A DNA stretch of 64,000 nt from Bog-532 sp963742875 (GCA_963742875.1 CAVUNO010000025.1:62001-126000), one strand, 5' to 3'; positions 53,288 through 63,600 are shown, numbered from the stretch's first letter. Notes: generated by a model not told the origin, from the sequence alone. Numbers and translations are program-made.

Positions 53288-54919
53288 TTACCTCCAGATT
53301 CCGGGCAGGGCTTCCTTGACTTTCACGATCGGCACGTCGATCAGCGTCGGCCCGCTTCGGTCGGCGAGGCTACTGGTGAAGAGCTCTGCGACCTCATCGG
53401 CGTTGTTCGCCCGGTGCGCGGGGACACCGTAGCTGGCCGCGGCGGCAACGGTGTCGAGCGCTGGCAGATCCAGGCCCGGTACGCCAGTAATGTTTTCCAG
53501 CTCGCCGAACACCTTCAAGATCCCGTACTCGCCGCTGGATGGGACGACGATCGTGACCGGGATGTTGTAGGTTGCCGCGGTCCACAGCGCGGTGACGGCA
53601 TAGTGCATTGATCCGTCGCCGATCACGGCGGCGACCGGCCGGTCCGGGGTGGCCAGCTGGGCGCCGATGGAAGCCGGCAGCCCGAAACCTAGGCCCGCGC
53701 CGGCGGCCGTCAGGTGGGAAAAAGGCCGCCCGGGCCGGATGTGCTCGTCGAGCGGCATCTCACTGGCCCCGGCCTCGGCGACCCACAGCGTCTCGGGCGG
53801 CGCCACCCGGGCCAGCGCCGCGAACAGCTGCGAGGGATGCATGGGGGCCACAGCGGAGCCTCTCACTCTAGGCGGATTCCGCCGAGGGGGGGCCGGGCGG
53901 TCGCGGGGCGGGACTTGGGCGAGCAGGGCTTCGATCGCCAGTCCCACGTCCGCGACCACGGCGTCGCCGACGACGGCCCGGGCGGCTTCGTCGGGGTCAC
54001 TGGTGATGTAGATGAGGCGTGTTTTCCCGGGCGGATAGGGTCTGGGGACGTCGGGGACGTCGGGGTAGTAGCGGAACGCCGGTGCGCCGACGACCAGGAC
54101 CAGGTCATGCCCGGTCAGTGCGCCCGCCACCCAGAGGGCGCCGGGCAGCAGTTCGCCCTGATACAGGGGATGGTCTTCGGGGAATCCCCGAAGACCGGGG
54201 AACGGCGCGGTCCACACCGGTGCGCGGCAATGCTCGGCGAGTGACACCATCGCGTCCCAGGCGCCGGCGCGCTCGACGTCGCCTCCGACGACCAGCGCCG
54301 GCCGCTCGGACCGAGCGAGCTGCTCCGCGATCGAGGCGGCCACCGCGGGTGCCAGCGCGCCGCCGTGGGTGACCTTCCGCCGCGCCACCGCGCGCAGTTC
54401 GGCGGCCTTGGTCTCGTCGAGGTCGACCGCCCAGTCGTCCATGGGGAGCGAGACGAATACCGGTCCCATCGGGGGGGCCTGGGCTAGGTGGATGGCGTGC
54501 GCCAGCACCGCGGGCAGCTCTTCGGCAGTGGCGGGTTCGGCCGCCCACTTCACGACCGGCCGGGGGAACAGGGTGGCATCGGTGTTCGTCAGCAGGTTCT
54601 GGGTGTTCTGCATGCTCCGGCGCTGGTTCCCGGCAATGACGATCAGCGGTGTCTTGTTCCACCAGGCGTTCCGCAATGCGCCCATGGCGCTGCCCAGCCC
54701 CGCGGCCGCGTGAACCTGGACCAGTGCCGGGCGCCCGGTCAGCTGCGCGTAGCCGTCGGCCATCCCGGCCGGGACCATCTCCTGAAGGCCGAGGACGTAG
54801 CGGAAATCCGCCGGGAAGTCCTCCAGCATAGGGAGCTCAGTTGAGCCCGGATTGCCGAACACTGTGGTCAGGCGATGCGAGCGGAACAGGTCAAACGCCG
54901 CTTCCCGTACGTTGGTCAC
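53288..54919 (-). CDS. mdlC: Benzoylformate decarboxylase-type thiamine enzyme
   Basis: A 543-residue ThDP-dependent decarboxylase, most like benzoylformate decarboxylase, which converts benzoylformate to benzaldehyde and CO2 in the mandelate pathway. The GTG at 54919 has GGAGGTG upstream. It contains FGNPGSTELPMLEDFPADFR, LVQVHAAAGLGSAMGALRNA, LIVIAGNQRRSMQNTQNLLT, the thiamine-binding VIGDGSMHYAVTALW and ATYNIPVTIVVPSSGEYGIL. The catalytic glutamate is in FGNPGSTELP / LGLQEMVPAG. No mandelate dehydrogenase is nearby. An orphan TPP riboswitch occurs 4 kb away, but the two are not linked in orientation. Confidence 0.84.
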   Translation of the reverse strand: MTNVREAAFDLFRSHRLTTVFGNPGSTELPMLEDFPADFRYVLGLQEMVPAGMADGYAQLTGRPALVQVHAAAGLGSAMGALRNAWWNKTPLIVIAGNQRRSMQNTQNLLTNTDATLFPRPVVKWAAEPATAEELPAVLAHAIHLAQAPPMGPVFVSLPMDDWAVDLDETKAAELRAVARRKVTHGGALAPAVAASIAEQLARSERPALVVGGDVERAGAWDAMVSLAEHCRAPVWTAPFPGLRGFPEDHPLYQGELLPGALWVAGALTGHDLVLVVGAPAFRYYPDVPDVPRPYPPGKTRLIYITSDPDEAARAVVGDAVVADVGLAIEALLAQVPPRDRPAPPRRNPPRVRGSAVAPMHPSQLFAALARVAPPETLWVAEAGASEMPLDEHIRPGRPFSHLTAAGAGLGFGLPASIGAQLATPDRPVAAVIGDGSMHYAVTALWTAATYNIPVTIVVPSSGEYGILKVFGELENITGVPGLDLPALDTVAAAASYGVPAHRANNADEVAELFTSSLADRSGPTLIDVPIVKVKEALPGIWR

Positions 54920-54923
54920 GCTA

Positions 54924-55400
54924 TTACACCTCCGGGCTACGGTCGCCGCTGCTGGCGGACAGGCCTGGCTGCCGTTTGCCAGCTTTCGCGCCGACGGCCA
55001 GACGGTCCCTGCCCGCCGACACGCTGAATTTCGTGGGCTTTCTCGTGGCGTCCGGCTGCCGCCGCACGCGGTCGTCCACACGTCCCATCCGGCCCACGGG
55101 GATCGCCTCGGCCAGGCCGGCCGGGCGGCAGAGGAAGATCGCGACGCAGTGGCCCAGCCAGTCGCGTGCCCTGTCCTCCAGCAACCGGCGCACGACCTGC
55201 CGGGCATGCGCCAGCACCCGTCCGGCGTCCGGGCCAGGCCCGCAGGGGCCGCCCGCGGCCGAGTCGAGCAGGTCACTGGCCCGGGCCGGCAACCCGTGCA
55301 GCGCCGACGGGTCCAGCGGCACCTCCAGGTAAAGCGACAGCACTGGCGGGTCCTCACAGTGCACCGTGAGCAGCTTTTCCACATCGGTGTAACTGATCAT
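54924..55400 (-). pseudogene. baeRF-like (bacterial eRF1-type) protein, truncated
   Basis: From ATG 55400 the protein reads ISYTDVEKLLTVHCEDPPVL, SLYLEVPLDPSALHGLPARA and VRRLLEDRARDWLGHCVAIF. This is the N-terminal domain of the actinobacterial baeRF family, relatives of eRF1/Vms1-type peptidyl-tRNA hydrolases. After residue 125 a deletion seems to join SVSAGRDRLAVGAKAGKRQP and the protein ends early; full members have about 370 residues. It overlaps no other gene and ends just before the mdlC start. Confidence 0.55.
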
Positions 55401-55468
55401 CACGCACCCCTGTCCGCGGCGCCGCGGGATCCGCGTCGCAGGGCATGATCGTTGGTCCCGGTCCGCGC

Positions 55469-55672
55469 TCAGCGCGCCTGCTGCCCGGCGGAACGGTCCT
55501 GTACCAGCGTGCCGGAGGACGGCGTGAACACGCTCTGGTGACCGTCCTTCCACCGGACCAGATACGGCGCCGCGCCGTCTTCTCCGTGGACCTCCACGAT
55601 CACGCCCTCGCGGTCCACGTCCCCCACGTGCCGGCCCCTGACCAGCAGCTCATCGCCGGTAACCGCGCGCAT
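55469..55672 (-). CDS. DUF1918 protein
   Basis: A small protein of about 67 residues. Of two close ATGs, the second (55672) has AAGGAGG at the right distance. The sequence VTGDELLVRGRHVGDVDREG, VIVEVHGEDGAAPYLVRWKD and GHQSVFTPSSGT is the DUF1918 signature, a small beta-barrel of unknown role common in actinobacteria and often found in stress or dormancy gene sets. The operator-like motif at 55731 lies 59 bases upstream on the same strand. Confidence 0.85.
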   Translation of the reverse strand: MRAVTGDELLVRGRHVGDVDREGVIVEVHGEDGAAPYLVRWKDGHQSVFTPSSGTLVQDRSAGQQAR

Positions 55673-55730
55673 CGCCATCCCTCCTTCACCTCGATGCCAC
55701 GACAATCACCGCCGGTGCTGCCGGCGAAAC

Positions 55731-55745
55731 AGGGCCAAAGGTCCA
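55731..55745. promoter_or_regulatory. DosR/DevR-like operator upstream of the DUF1918 gene
   Basis: On the minus strand TGGACCTTTGGCCCT differs from the GGGAC-N4-GGCCC-T pattern at one base. It lies 59 bases before the DUF1918 start at 55672. Confidence 0.5.
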
Positions 55746-55873
55746 AACGAGAGGCTCCCGCAAGCCCTCCAGCCATGCCGGGAAAGTGTTCTGGGCCCGG
55801 CTGCCGTTCGGGCCGTCCAAGATCAGGTCAACTTCCGGAATCTCCGGAACGGCCACACCCTCCACGGTGACGC

Positions 55874-55999
55874 ATCTACGGGCCCGAGACGGTGGCCGCG
55901 GTGAAGGCCTTCCAGGAGGCCATGTCACACGAGGTGCATGGCCTCCTGGTGGACGGGATCGCCGGGCAAGCACTGGTCACCGAGGCCCTGCCGGGCTGA
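55874..55999 (+). pseudogene. Peptidoglycan-binding domain fragment with inverted duplication
   Basis: The 42 codons read IYGPETVAAVKAFQEAMSHE and VHGLLVDGIAGQALVTEALP, most of a PG_binding_1 domain (IYGPxTxxAVxxFQ). Inside is an insertion with two 12-bp arms in inverted orientation (CCAGGAGGCCAT at 55912-55923, its complement at 55938-55949), which adds residues MSHEV between EA and HGL. Upstream sequence of the protein is missing. Confidence 0.6.
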
Positions 56000-56585
56000 A
56001 CACCGTGATGCCACAAACAGAGCGGACAGCCGGGTCGTCATGGTCCCATCTGTTCCGGGGAGACAAGCCGCTGCGTCACGCCGCTACCAGACGATCTTTG
56101 ACCCACTACCGCTCGCGTTGCGCCAGCTTACGGGATTGCTCGCTCAGAGCCATGAGCCGGTCCGCAGCGTGCGGCCGCCCCATTGCCAGATCTTCCATGG
56201 CCACGCCGATATCGCCCCCGGCAGCGGCGACCACCTCAACCGGCCAGACCGTGTGCCTGCGCCTCTTCGGGCTGCGGGAGGGCACGCTCAGCGTGCTGGA
56301 TCCGCTCCTCCCCCCGGCGTGCCTGGTCCACGTGGGCATTTCCCAGTCATCTCGTCTCTCCCACGTAGCGCCTCTTTGCTGAGCCTCTCCCCGCTGTCCC
56401 GGAAAGCAGGACGAATGTCCTGCCCTGTGAGGCCGGCCGACCCTACAGGCTTTCGGAAAGCAGTGGTCTGCTAGATGACGGAACAGTGGCCGGCTCCGGC
56501 CGCCGCCTTCACTGGCCGAGAGTATGGCCATTGCCCCAGAGCATGGCTATCGCCACATTGTGGCCAGACGAAGGACGTGATTACC
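56000..56585. other. Upstream region of the PHA synthase gene
   Basis: No gene is recognised. A minus-strand frame (56106-56300) reads WPVEVVAAAGGDIGVAMEDL and looks protein-like over about 40 residues, but I cannot name it. The palindromic AGGAC-GAAT-GTCCT at 56408-56421 fits the operator pattern of this region. AAGGA before GTG 56586 is the ribosome binding site chosen for phaC. Confidence 0.4.
56408..56421. promoter_or_regulatory. Possible DosR-like operator upstream of phaC
   Basis: AGGACGAATGTCCT is a perfect inverted repeat with 5-base arms and 4-base spacer, as in GGGAC-N4-GTCCC, but with A and T at the outer positions. It lies 165 bases before the proposed phaC start. Confidence 0.35.
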
Positions 56586-58352
56586 GTGGCGGCTGAAACC
56601 TCTCCCCAGGCGCCCACGAAGAAGACGGGCACCTCACCCGAGTCAGCAGACTTTGACGTCACCGGTGCTACTGACGCAGCCGGCGAACTGGATGCGGCCG
56701 GCGCGCTGGATTTCTTCATGCTGGACGAGGCCCTTGGCTCGTTGCGCCGGCTCCAGCCGGATACCAGCCTCGTGCGCTACGCAGTTAACCTGACCCGCCG
56801 TCCCGGGATGGTGGCCCAGCGGGCCGGTAAGCTGGCCGCGGATCTCGCCAGCATTGCCACAGGCAGTTCGACGATCGCTCCGCAGCGCCGCGATCGCCGG
56901 TTTGCCGATCCCGCGTGGAGCAAGAACCCGCTGCTGAAGCGCACGGTCCAGACATATCTGGCGGTCGGGCAAACCGCCGAGGAGCTGCTCGCTGACGCCG
57001 AATTGGACTGGCGGGGCAACGAGCGCCTGAAGTTCATACTGACCAATCTCATCGCCGCGTCCGCGCCGAGCAACTACCCGCTGCTCAGCCCGGCCGCATG
57101 GAAAGCGTTCATCGACACCGGCGGCATGAGCGCCGTCCGGGGCATCCGCGCGCTGGTCTCGGATATGTCTTCTGCCCCGCACGTTCCGACGATGGTGGAA
57201 CCCGATGCATTCGAGGTCGGCAAGGATCTCGCCTGCACGCCGGGAGCGGTGGTGGCCCGCACGGAGGTCTTCGAGCTCATTCAGTACAAGCCGACCTCAG
57301 AAACCGTGCACCAGTTCCCGCTGCTGATGATCCCGCCGATGATCAACAAGTACTACATCACCGATCTGGCGCCCGGCCGCAGCATGCTCGAATTCTTCGT
57401 CGCCCAGGGATATCAGGTATTCGTGGCTTCCTGGCGCAATCCCGAGAAGAGGCATCGCCACTGGGATCTGGACACCTACGGTCTTGCGGTCACCGAGGCG
57501 CTCAGTGCAATACAGGAAATCACCACGGCCCCCAAGGTGAACCTCATGGGTCTATGCGCCGGCGGCATTCTCTCATCGATGGTCTGCGCACATCTGAGCG
57601 CGACCGGGCAACTCGATCAGGTCAACAGCCTGAGCTTGGGCGTAGCGGTACTGGACCAGTCGAATGCGGGCACGACAGTCGCACTGATGGATCAGAGCAC
57701 CGCCGCAGTGTCCACCCTCGCCTCCCGCACCCGCGGCTACATGGACGGGCGCACGCTCGCCGAGGTGTTCGCCTGGCTCCGGCCCGATGACCTGATCTGG
57801 AACTACTGGGTGAACAACTACCTGCAGGGCAAGACCCCGCCGCCGTTCGACATCCTCTACTGGAACGCCGACACCACCAGGATGCCCGCGGGACTGCACC
57901 GCAATTTCATCGAGATTGCCATGGCCAACGCGCTGACCAAGCCGGGTGCGGCCAGCATGCTGGGATCCCCCGTCGATCTGTCCAAGGTCGACGTCGACAG
58001 CTACGTCGTGGCAGGCATCGATGACCACATCGTGCCCTGGCCAGCGGCGTATCGGAGCACTCAGCTGCTCGGCGGCAACGTCCGGTTCGTGCTGTCCACG
58101 AGCGGCCATGTGGCTGCCATGGTCAACCCGCCATCGAACCCGAAGGCGACCTACCGGCTCGCTCCCGGCAACCCGCCCGATCACCGCGACTGGCTAGCCC
58201 AGTCCGAGACGGTCCAGGGCAGCTGGTGGCCGGACTACACCACCTGGCTGGAGAGCCGCAGCGGGGACATGCAGGATGCCCCCAGCGAGCTGGGCAGCGC
58301 CAAGCACCCGCCGCTCGATCCCGCGCCGGGTAGCTACATCCTGCAGAAGTAA
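56586..58352 (+). CDS. phaC: Poly(3-hydroxyalkanoate) synthase
   Basis: A protein of about 588 residues (GTG 56586; a longer frame to ATG 56475 lacks conserved sequence). It polymerises hydroxyacyl-CoA to PHA storage granules. The N-terminal region has DPAWSKNPLLKRTVQTYLAV; the catalytic domain has YPLLSPAAWKAFIDTGGMS, LLMIPPMINKYYITDLAPGR, the lipase-box variant GLCAGG with C324, and the acid and histidine in VVAGIDDHIVPWPAAY and LSTSGHVAAMVNPPSNP. This is a class I type synthase. No phaA/B or phasin gene is adjacent. A strong hairpin follows at 58379. Confidence 0.9.
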   Translation: MAAETSPQAPTKKTGTSPESADFDVTGATDAAGELDAAGALDFFMLDEALGSLRRLQPDTSLVRYAVNLTRRPGMVAQRAGKLAADLASIATGSSTIAPQRRDRRFADPAWSKNPLLKRTVQTYLAVGQTAEELLADAELDWRGNERLKFILTNLIAASAPSNYPLLSPAAWKAFIDTGGMSAVRGIRALVSDMSSAPHVPTMVEPDAFEVGKDLACTPGAVVARTEVFELIQYKPTSETVHQFPLLMIPPMINKYYITDLAPGRSMLEFFVAQGYQVFVASWRNPEKRHRHWDLDTYGLAVTEALSAIQEITTAPKVNLMGLCAGGILSSMVCAHLSATGQLDQVNSLSLGVAVLDQSNAGTTVALMDQSTAAVSTLASRTRGYMDGRTLAEVFAWLRPDDLIWNYWVNNYLQGKTPPPFDILYWNADTTRMPAGLHRNFIEIAMANALTKPGAASMLGSPVDLSKVDVDSYVVAGIDDHIVPWPAAYRSTQLLGGNVRFVLSTSGHVAAMVNPPSNPKATYRLAPGNPPDHRDWLAQSETVQGSWWPDYTTWLESRSGDMQDAPSELGSAKHPPLDPAPGSYILQK

Positions 58353-58378
58353 CGAGCCGACAGTAGTAAGCGGCCGGC

Positions 58379-58415
58379 ACTCCTGCCCGGCGCCCATCCG
58401 GCACCGGGCAGGAGT
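58379..58415 (+). terminator. Stem-loop after phaC
   Basis: ACTCCTGCCCGG at 58379-58390 pairs perfectly with CCGGGCAGGAGT at 58404-58415, with a 13-base loop. It begins 26 bases after the phaC stop. A poly-T run is weak (CGCTATTG), as is common in actinobacteria. Confidence 0.7.
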
Positions 58416-58439
58416 CCGCTATTGTCGCGACGCGCGTAT

Positions 58440-59646
<1,207 letters not shown>

Positions 59647-59888
59647 TGGCTTCGGGGCGAGGGCCTCATCATGCCCGCAGCATCCTGATCCCCGGCGCCG
59701 GGTCTGCTCCGGGAATCTACCTGCGGTTCTCTGACGGGTATCACCGGGCCTTCGCCCAGCGTTGTCATAGGTGACGGGGAAGGATCAAGACCCCCCGGAG
59801 ACGCGGGGAAGCGGGCAGCGGCCCGCGCACCGTGCAAAGGCGATCCGCACGTAGCGGAGATCCTTCCCCGGACTGCAGCCGGGCGCGG

Positions 59889-60705
59889 TTACCGGCGTGC
59901 ACGCCACTGGATGGGGCCGGGTTCCCAGCGGGATCCCAGCTCGATCACTGCAGCTGCGGCGTCGCTCCAGCCGAGCACTGCCAGCAGCCCGGTGGCTGGC
60001 ATCGGCCATGAATGGGTGGTGGGCTTGAACGCTGCTTCCATCGCGCGGGCCACCGGCGTGACCGGGGAGGCGGAGGCGAGGTTGTAGAGCCAGTGCGGTG
60101 CGTGCTCTGCGGGGAAGGACACGTCGGAGATCAACGCCGGGGGCAGCACGGTGCCGTAGGCGACCGGGAGCGCGGCATCGGTCTTCGGCACTGCGATGGT
60201 GACCGCGACGCCGAGCAGGAAGAAGCACATCATGCCCAGGACGGCTGCGGCGGCGAAGTAGCCCATCGCCTCCCAGATGATCGTCACGTGGAAGAGGACC
60301 ACAGCGGTCGTGATGATGATGGCGACCGAGACAAGCGAGGTCACCAGGGCCGAGCCGGACCGGCCGCCGAGGTAAGTCCAGGCGGGGAGGGGAGTGCCGC
60401 GCAGGCGCCTGAGGATCCCTTCCTCGCGGGCCAGCACCATGCTGGTCACAGTTGTCACGTAACACGCGTGAGGAGGCAGAACGCGCTGACGGCGGGGGTG
60501 AGGAACTGCGCGTAGCGCAGCCGCCCCGGCACGCTGGCGGCGGTTGGGGGTGGATGACGTTGAGGCTGATGAGCAGGAGCAGTGGGGTGATGAGTGTGAT
60601 GAAGAACCCGAGCGGGCTGCGGAGCAGGAACAGCAGTTGATAGCGGATCTGGCCGAAGGCGAGCAGCGGGCCCGGCCGGGATCTGCGCGCGGCATCAGCG
60701 GTCAC
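59889..60705 (-). pseudogene. ABC-2 type permease (DrrB-like) with two frameshifts
   Basis: The GTG at 60705 starts RPGPLLAFGQIRYQLLFLLR and SPLGFFITLITPLLLLISLN. After shifts near 60545 and 60465 it continues VTSMVLAREEGILRRLRGTP, LPAWTYLGGRSGSALVTSLV, MCFFLLGVAVTIAVPKTDAA and PALISDVSFPAEHAPHWLYN. The layout is that of a drug or lipid ABC exporter permease of about 260 residues. Two indels are the only visible damage. It overlaps the ATPase fragment upstream by a few bases. Confidence 0.75.
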
Positions 60706-61015
60706 TGCGGCCTCCCGCGCTGGCGTCGTCGGTGATCCGCAGGTAGGCGTCCTCCAGGGAGGGCCGGGCCACGGTGAGTCCCTCCAGTTCCACGCCATGG
60801 CCGACCGCCCACCGGGTCAGCGTGAACAGGACGCGGGTGGGCTCGTCGGTATGCATGGTGACCTCACCATCGGGGTCATCGGGCAGGTCCCAGGGCCCCG
60901 CCGGAAGCTCGCCCGCCGGCAGCGCCGCCGGGAGGCGGAAGCTGACCACCATGCCGGCGATGTCACGGCCGCCCAGCGCGTCCGGGGTCGCGATTGACGG
61001 CGGGGAACCGCCCAT
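60695..61015 (-). pseudogene. ABC exporter ATPase, C-terminal fragment
   Basis: The frame reads TPDALGGRDIAGMVVSFRLP, VTMHTDEPTRVLFTLTRWAV and VELEGLTVARPSLEDAYLRI. This is the C-terminal domain of a DrrA-type ABC ATPase. The nucleotide-binding domain with Walker A, signature and Walker B is missing. Its stop overlaps the permease start, so the pair was once one exporter operon. Confidence 0.72.
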
Positions 61016-61215
61016 GGGGCAGGGAGGCTATCGCCTACCGGTACGTCAAAGTACCTGCCATCACAGCCAGTCAGGCTCAGGCTCTCGGAGAGCATTACGC
61101 CAGACACGCGATCCGTATCCCGCCTCGATATGCGCGCGGCTACCTCTTTGGAACGTCCAGCCGGTGGCGCTCAGATTCAGGCAATCCGTGCCGGGCCGAA
61201 AAGGCTCCGGGCTGG

Positions 61216-62088
61216 CTACTGGCGGGAGTGGCGTGCGTGGTCGTAGAACTGCTGAAGTGCGTTCGCGTAGCCGGGAGGGTTCTGCAGCCAGTGCAGATGA
61301 CCGGAGCCCTCAAGTGTCATCTGGACAGCTCGCGGGAACCGTCTTCGGACGATCTGGGTTGCAGCGACGCCGAAGATGTCGTAAGCGCCGTAGAGGACCA
61401 GCACCGGCCCTTGGTACCCCGACGCACGCTCCAGCATGTCCGGCTGTTCCCTCGACACCGCCCGATCTGTCTTGATCATGGCTTCCGCGGAACAGCCAGA
61501 AAGCCACGCCGGGTCAGGATCGGGGGCTGATCCAGGGTCCAGGAAGTAGTTGTGCCATACCTCGGTCATCACGTGACGCATTGACCACGCCCTGACCGGA
61601 CCGGGGATTACCATGCCCGGGAAATAGGCGTAGAGCCGGACGGTGCCCCGGAATCCGGCCCGAGCCCGTTCGATACGGAAAGATTCACGCTTGGTGCGCT
61701 TCCAGTCAGCACCGACCCCGAGCGACGAACTGGAGAGCACCAGGCTGTTCACCTGCCGCGGGCAGACCGAGGTGTATGCCTGGGCGAGCAGGCCGCCCCA
61801 GGAATGCCCCAGCACGTGCCAGGATGCGACGCCCGCGCGAGCCCGGATGGCTTCGATATCATCCAGGTAGGCAGACAACTCATACCGCCCGTCGCGGCAC
61901 GCCGATTCGCCGGCCCCGCGCTGGTCGAAGCTGATGCACCGGAACCCGGGCAGCATCGGAGCGGTCGTGGCCTGCATGCTGTCGGGCACTCCGGGGCCGC
62001 CGTGCAGCAAAAGCAGCGGCTCGCCGTCATCCCGGCTCTGCCGTACCGCAAGGACAGCACCAGGGGCGTCCACGACGAACTGATCCAT
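61216..62088 (-). CDS. Alpha/beta hydrolase, proline iminopeptidase-like
   Basis: A 290-residue serine hydrolase. It has the oxyanion segment LLLLHGGPGVPDSM, FRCISFDQRGAGESACRDGR, the nucleophile S96 in GHSWGGLLAQAY, the acid in LVLYGAYDIFGVAA and the histidine in LEGSGHLHWLQNPPG. HGGPG and DQRGxGxS are typical of the proline iminopeptidase subfamily, so an aminopeptidase role is possible, but esterases share these motifs. No signal peptide is present. The gene is intact and isolated. Confidence 0.85.
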   Translation of the reverse strand: MDQFVVDAPGAVLAVRQSRDDGEPLLLLHGGPGVPDSMQATTAPMLPGFRCISFDQRGAGESACRDGRYELSAYLDDIEAIRARAGVASWHVLGHSWGGLLAQAYTSVCPRQVNSLVLSSSSLGVGADWKRTKRESFRIERARAGFRGTVRLYAYFPGMVIPGPVRAWSMRHVMTEVWHNYFLDPGSAPDPDPAWLSGCSAEAMIKTDRAVSREQPDMLERASGYQGPVLVLYGAYDIFGVAATQIVRRRFPRAVQMTLEGSGHLHWLQNPPGYANALQQFYDHARHSRQ

Positions 62089-62359
62089 CCAGCCATCTTT
62101 GGCACCCGGCCAGCCGCGACGGAAAGAGCCAAACGGCCCGTACGGCAGCGTCTATCTGCTGTCCGGCGTGCGCGTACGGGGCGCGCGGACCAGCACCCGG
62201 TGAAGACACCGATCCGGCGCTATGGCCGCCAGCCGGCAGATCCGCGACGACTCGCCAGCTCCACGTTACTCGTCACGCAGCGTCTTGTCCTGCGTCGTCG
62301 CCACGGCGCACAGTCCCGCCTAACTAGTGGTCGGCATGTCGACCGTCAGCGGGGCTGCG
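62089..62359. other. Upstream region of the hydrolase gene
   Basis: No coding frame or repeat is recognisable. The promoter of the minus-strand hydrolase gene should lie here. No GGAC-N4-GTCC motif was found. Confidence 0.35.
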
Positions 62360-62836
62360 TCAACCGCGTCCCGAGCGATTATTCGGCGCTGACCCCGGTT
62401 GGGCGCAAAGCTGCGGCGTTGAGGCAGCTGGGTTGCCTGGCGGCTGCCCAGGCTTTCCGCTGGTGACCCGGCAGGCGTGCCTTCGCAGGGACGCCCGCCG
62501 GGTCGGGCCAGGGCGGCGCGGCAGGCCGAGGAAGTCCTCGTCGCTGATGCCGTCCGCGTCGCCGTCCCGCAGCTGGAGGGTTCCCTTGCTGGTGACCAGC
62601 TCGGGGTAGCGGGAGGCGAAGCCGCCGTCGCGGTCTTCCTGCCAGCCGCAGACCAATATCCCCTGTTCCAGGCGCCGGTTCCCGGCCTTGCAGGCGGGCA
62701 TCTTGTACGACAGGGTTACCTGCGCGCCGCGATGCGCGGTGAGGATCAGCCGGTGCAGCCGCTCGAACTGCGGCCGGTGCCCTGGCGGTATCGCGTCGAT
62801 GCAGGCCTGCACCTCTGGCGGCGTGACGGTGGTCAT
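62360..62836 (-). CDS. DUF1801 protein, C-terminus probably altered
   Basis: From ATG 62836 the protein reads VQACIDAIPPGHRPQFERLH, RLILTAHRGAQVTLSYKMPA and CGWQEDRDGGFASRYPELVT, then TSKGTLQLRDGDADGISDED. This is the DUF1801 family (small, cytoplasmic, of unknown function). After the last conserved residues (EDFLGL) the frame goes on for about 50 residues into unrelated Pro/Arg-rich sequence, so a late frameshift or truncation is likely. A short internal deletion also removes the usual loop between ACKAGNRRLEQG and GWQ. Confidence 0.65.
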   Translation of the reverse strand: MTTVTPPEVQACIDAIPPGHRPQFERLHRLILTAHRGAQVTLSYKMPACKAGNRRLEQGILVCGWQEDRDGGFASRYPELVTSKGTLQLRDGDADGISDEDFLGLPRRPGPTRRASLRRHACRVTSGKPGQPPGNPAASTPQLCAQPGSAPNNRSGRG

Positions 62837-62915
62837 GTGCCCGGCCTCGGCTTTGATCCGGTCTCGTGCAGCGCGGCGAGAATCCCCCAATCGCGGCCTG
62901 CGGGGGCTGCGGCGC

Positions 62916-63308
62916 TCAGCGCTGCTCGACCACCATCAGCGAGTGGCCGGTGGGATCCCGCAACCAGAACATCGGCGGCACCGGGTCGCCCATCCGCGAC
63001 ACCTCCGCGTCAACATCCAGCCCGCGGGACCGCAAAGCGGCGTGAGTGGCATCGATGTCGCCGGTGGTCAGCGTGATCCCGGTCTCCACCGGCCTGACCT
63101 CGGTCCCGGGCCGCGGCGGTGCCAGCGCGATCCCCGCCGTCCCCTCCGGCGGGTAGACCTCCACCCAGCGGTAGCCACCGCCAAACGGCGTGTCGGTGCG
63201 CTTTTCGAAGCCGATCGACTCGTAGAACTCGATCGCCTTGTCCTGGTCGGGCGCCGGAACACACACCAGGCTGATCTGGCGGATCCCGGTCGTTGCTGTG
63301 CTAGTCAT
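62916..63308 (-). CDS. VOC-family (glyoxalase-like) protein
   Basis: A 130-residue protein with AGGAGGTGCAGG before ATG 63308. It has two beta-alpha-beta-beta-beta units: IRQISLVCVPAPDQDKAIEF, YESIGFEKRTDTPFGGGYRW and TGDIDATHAALRSRGLDVDA, ending PPMFWLRDPTGHSLMVVEQR. The expected metal-ligand positions are partly present (the terminal VVE). Members act as lyases, dioxygenases or resistance proteins; the role here is unknown. The gene is intact. Confidence 0.85.
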   Translation of the reverse strand: MTSTATTGIRQISLVCVPAPDQDKAIEFYESIGFEKRTDTPFGGGYRWVEVYPPEGTAGIALAPPRPGTEVRPVETGITLTTGDIDATHAALRSRGLDVDAEVSRMGDPVPPMFWLRDPTGHSLMVVEQR

Positions 63309-63424
63309 CCTGCACCTCCTGCAGTTGCGGTTGCTTCACCTACGACCGGTTCGAGCGGGAAAACTCATCGGCCGGCCCGTCCCGGTGCCACGTCACACAC
63401 GGTCACAGGCGACTCAGTTCGCTA

Positions 63425-63600
63425 AAGCGCCGTAGCCGCCTGATTACGTCTGCCTGGTTGTCTGCTGGGTGGGCTTGGCCGCGCCCGAATGAGTAGTCTG
63501 CGCGGGCATCCGCGTAGCCGTTCTGGCCAAGGAGCCGGGCGGGTGCGACAGCGAGCCCGGTCAGGGCTTTGCGGATGTCGTCTAAGGCCCCACGGCCTGC
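63425..63600 (-). pseudogene. Unassigned coding-like segment
   Basis: The minus strand reads ALDDIRKALTGLAVAPARLL, GQNGYADARADYSFGRGQAH and NQADVIRRLRRFSEL. The composition is protein-like, but the segment has no start codon in place and I do not recognise the family. It follows the broken MFS gene. Confidence 0.28.

Noticed and set aside
53288..54919. Control of the thiamine-dependent decarboxylase by the TPP riboswitch
   Set aside because: The riboswitch is 4 kb away and points in the direction away from the gene, so it cannot be its leader.
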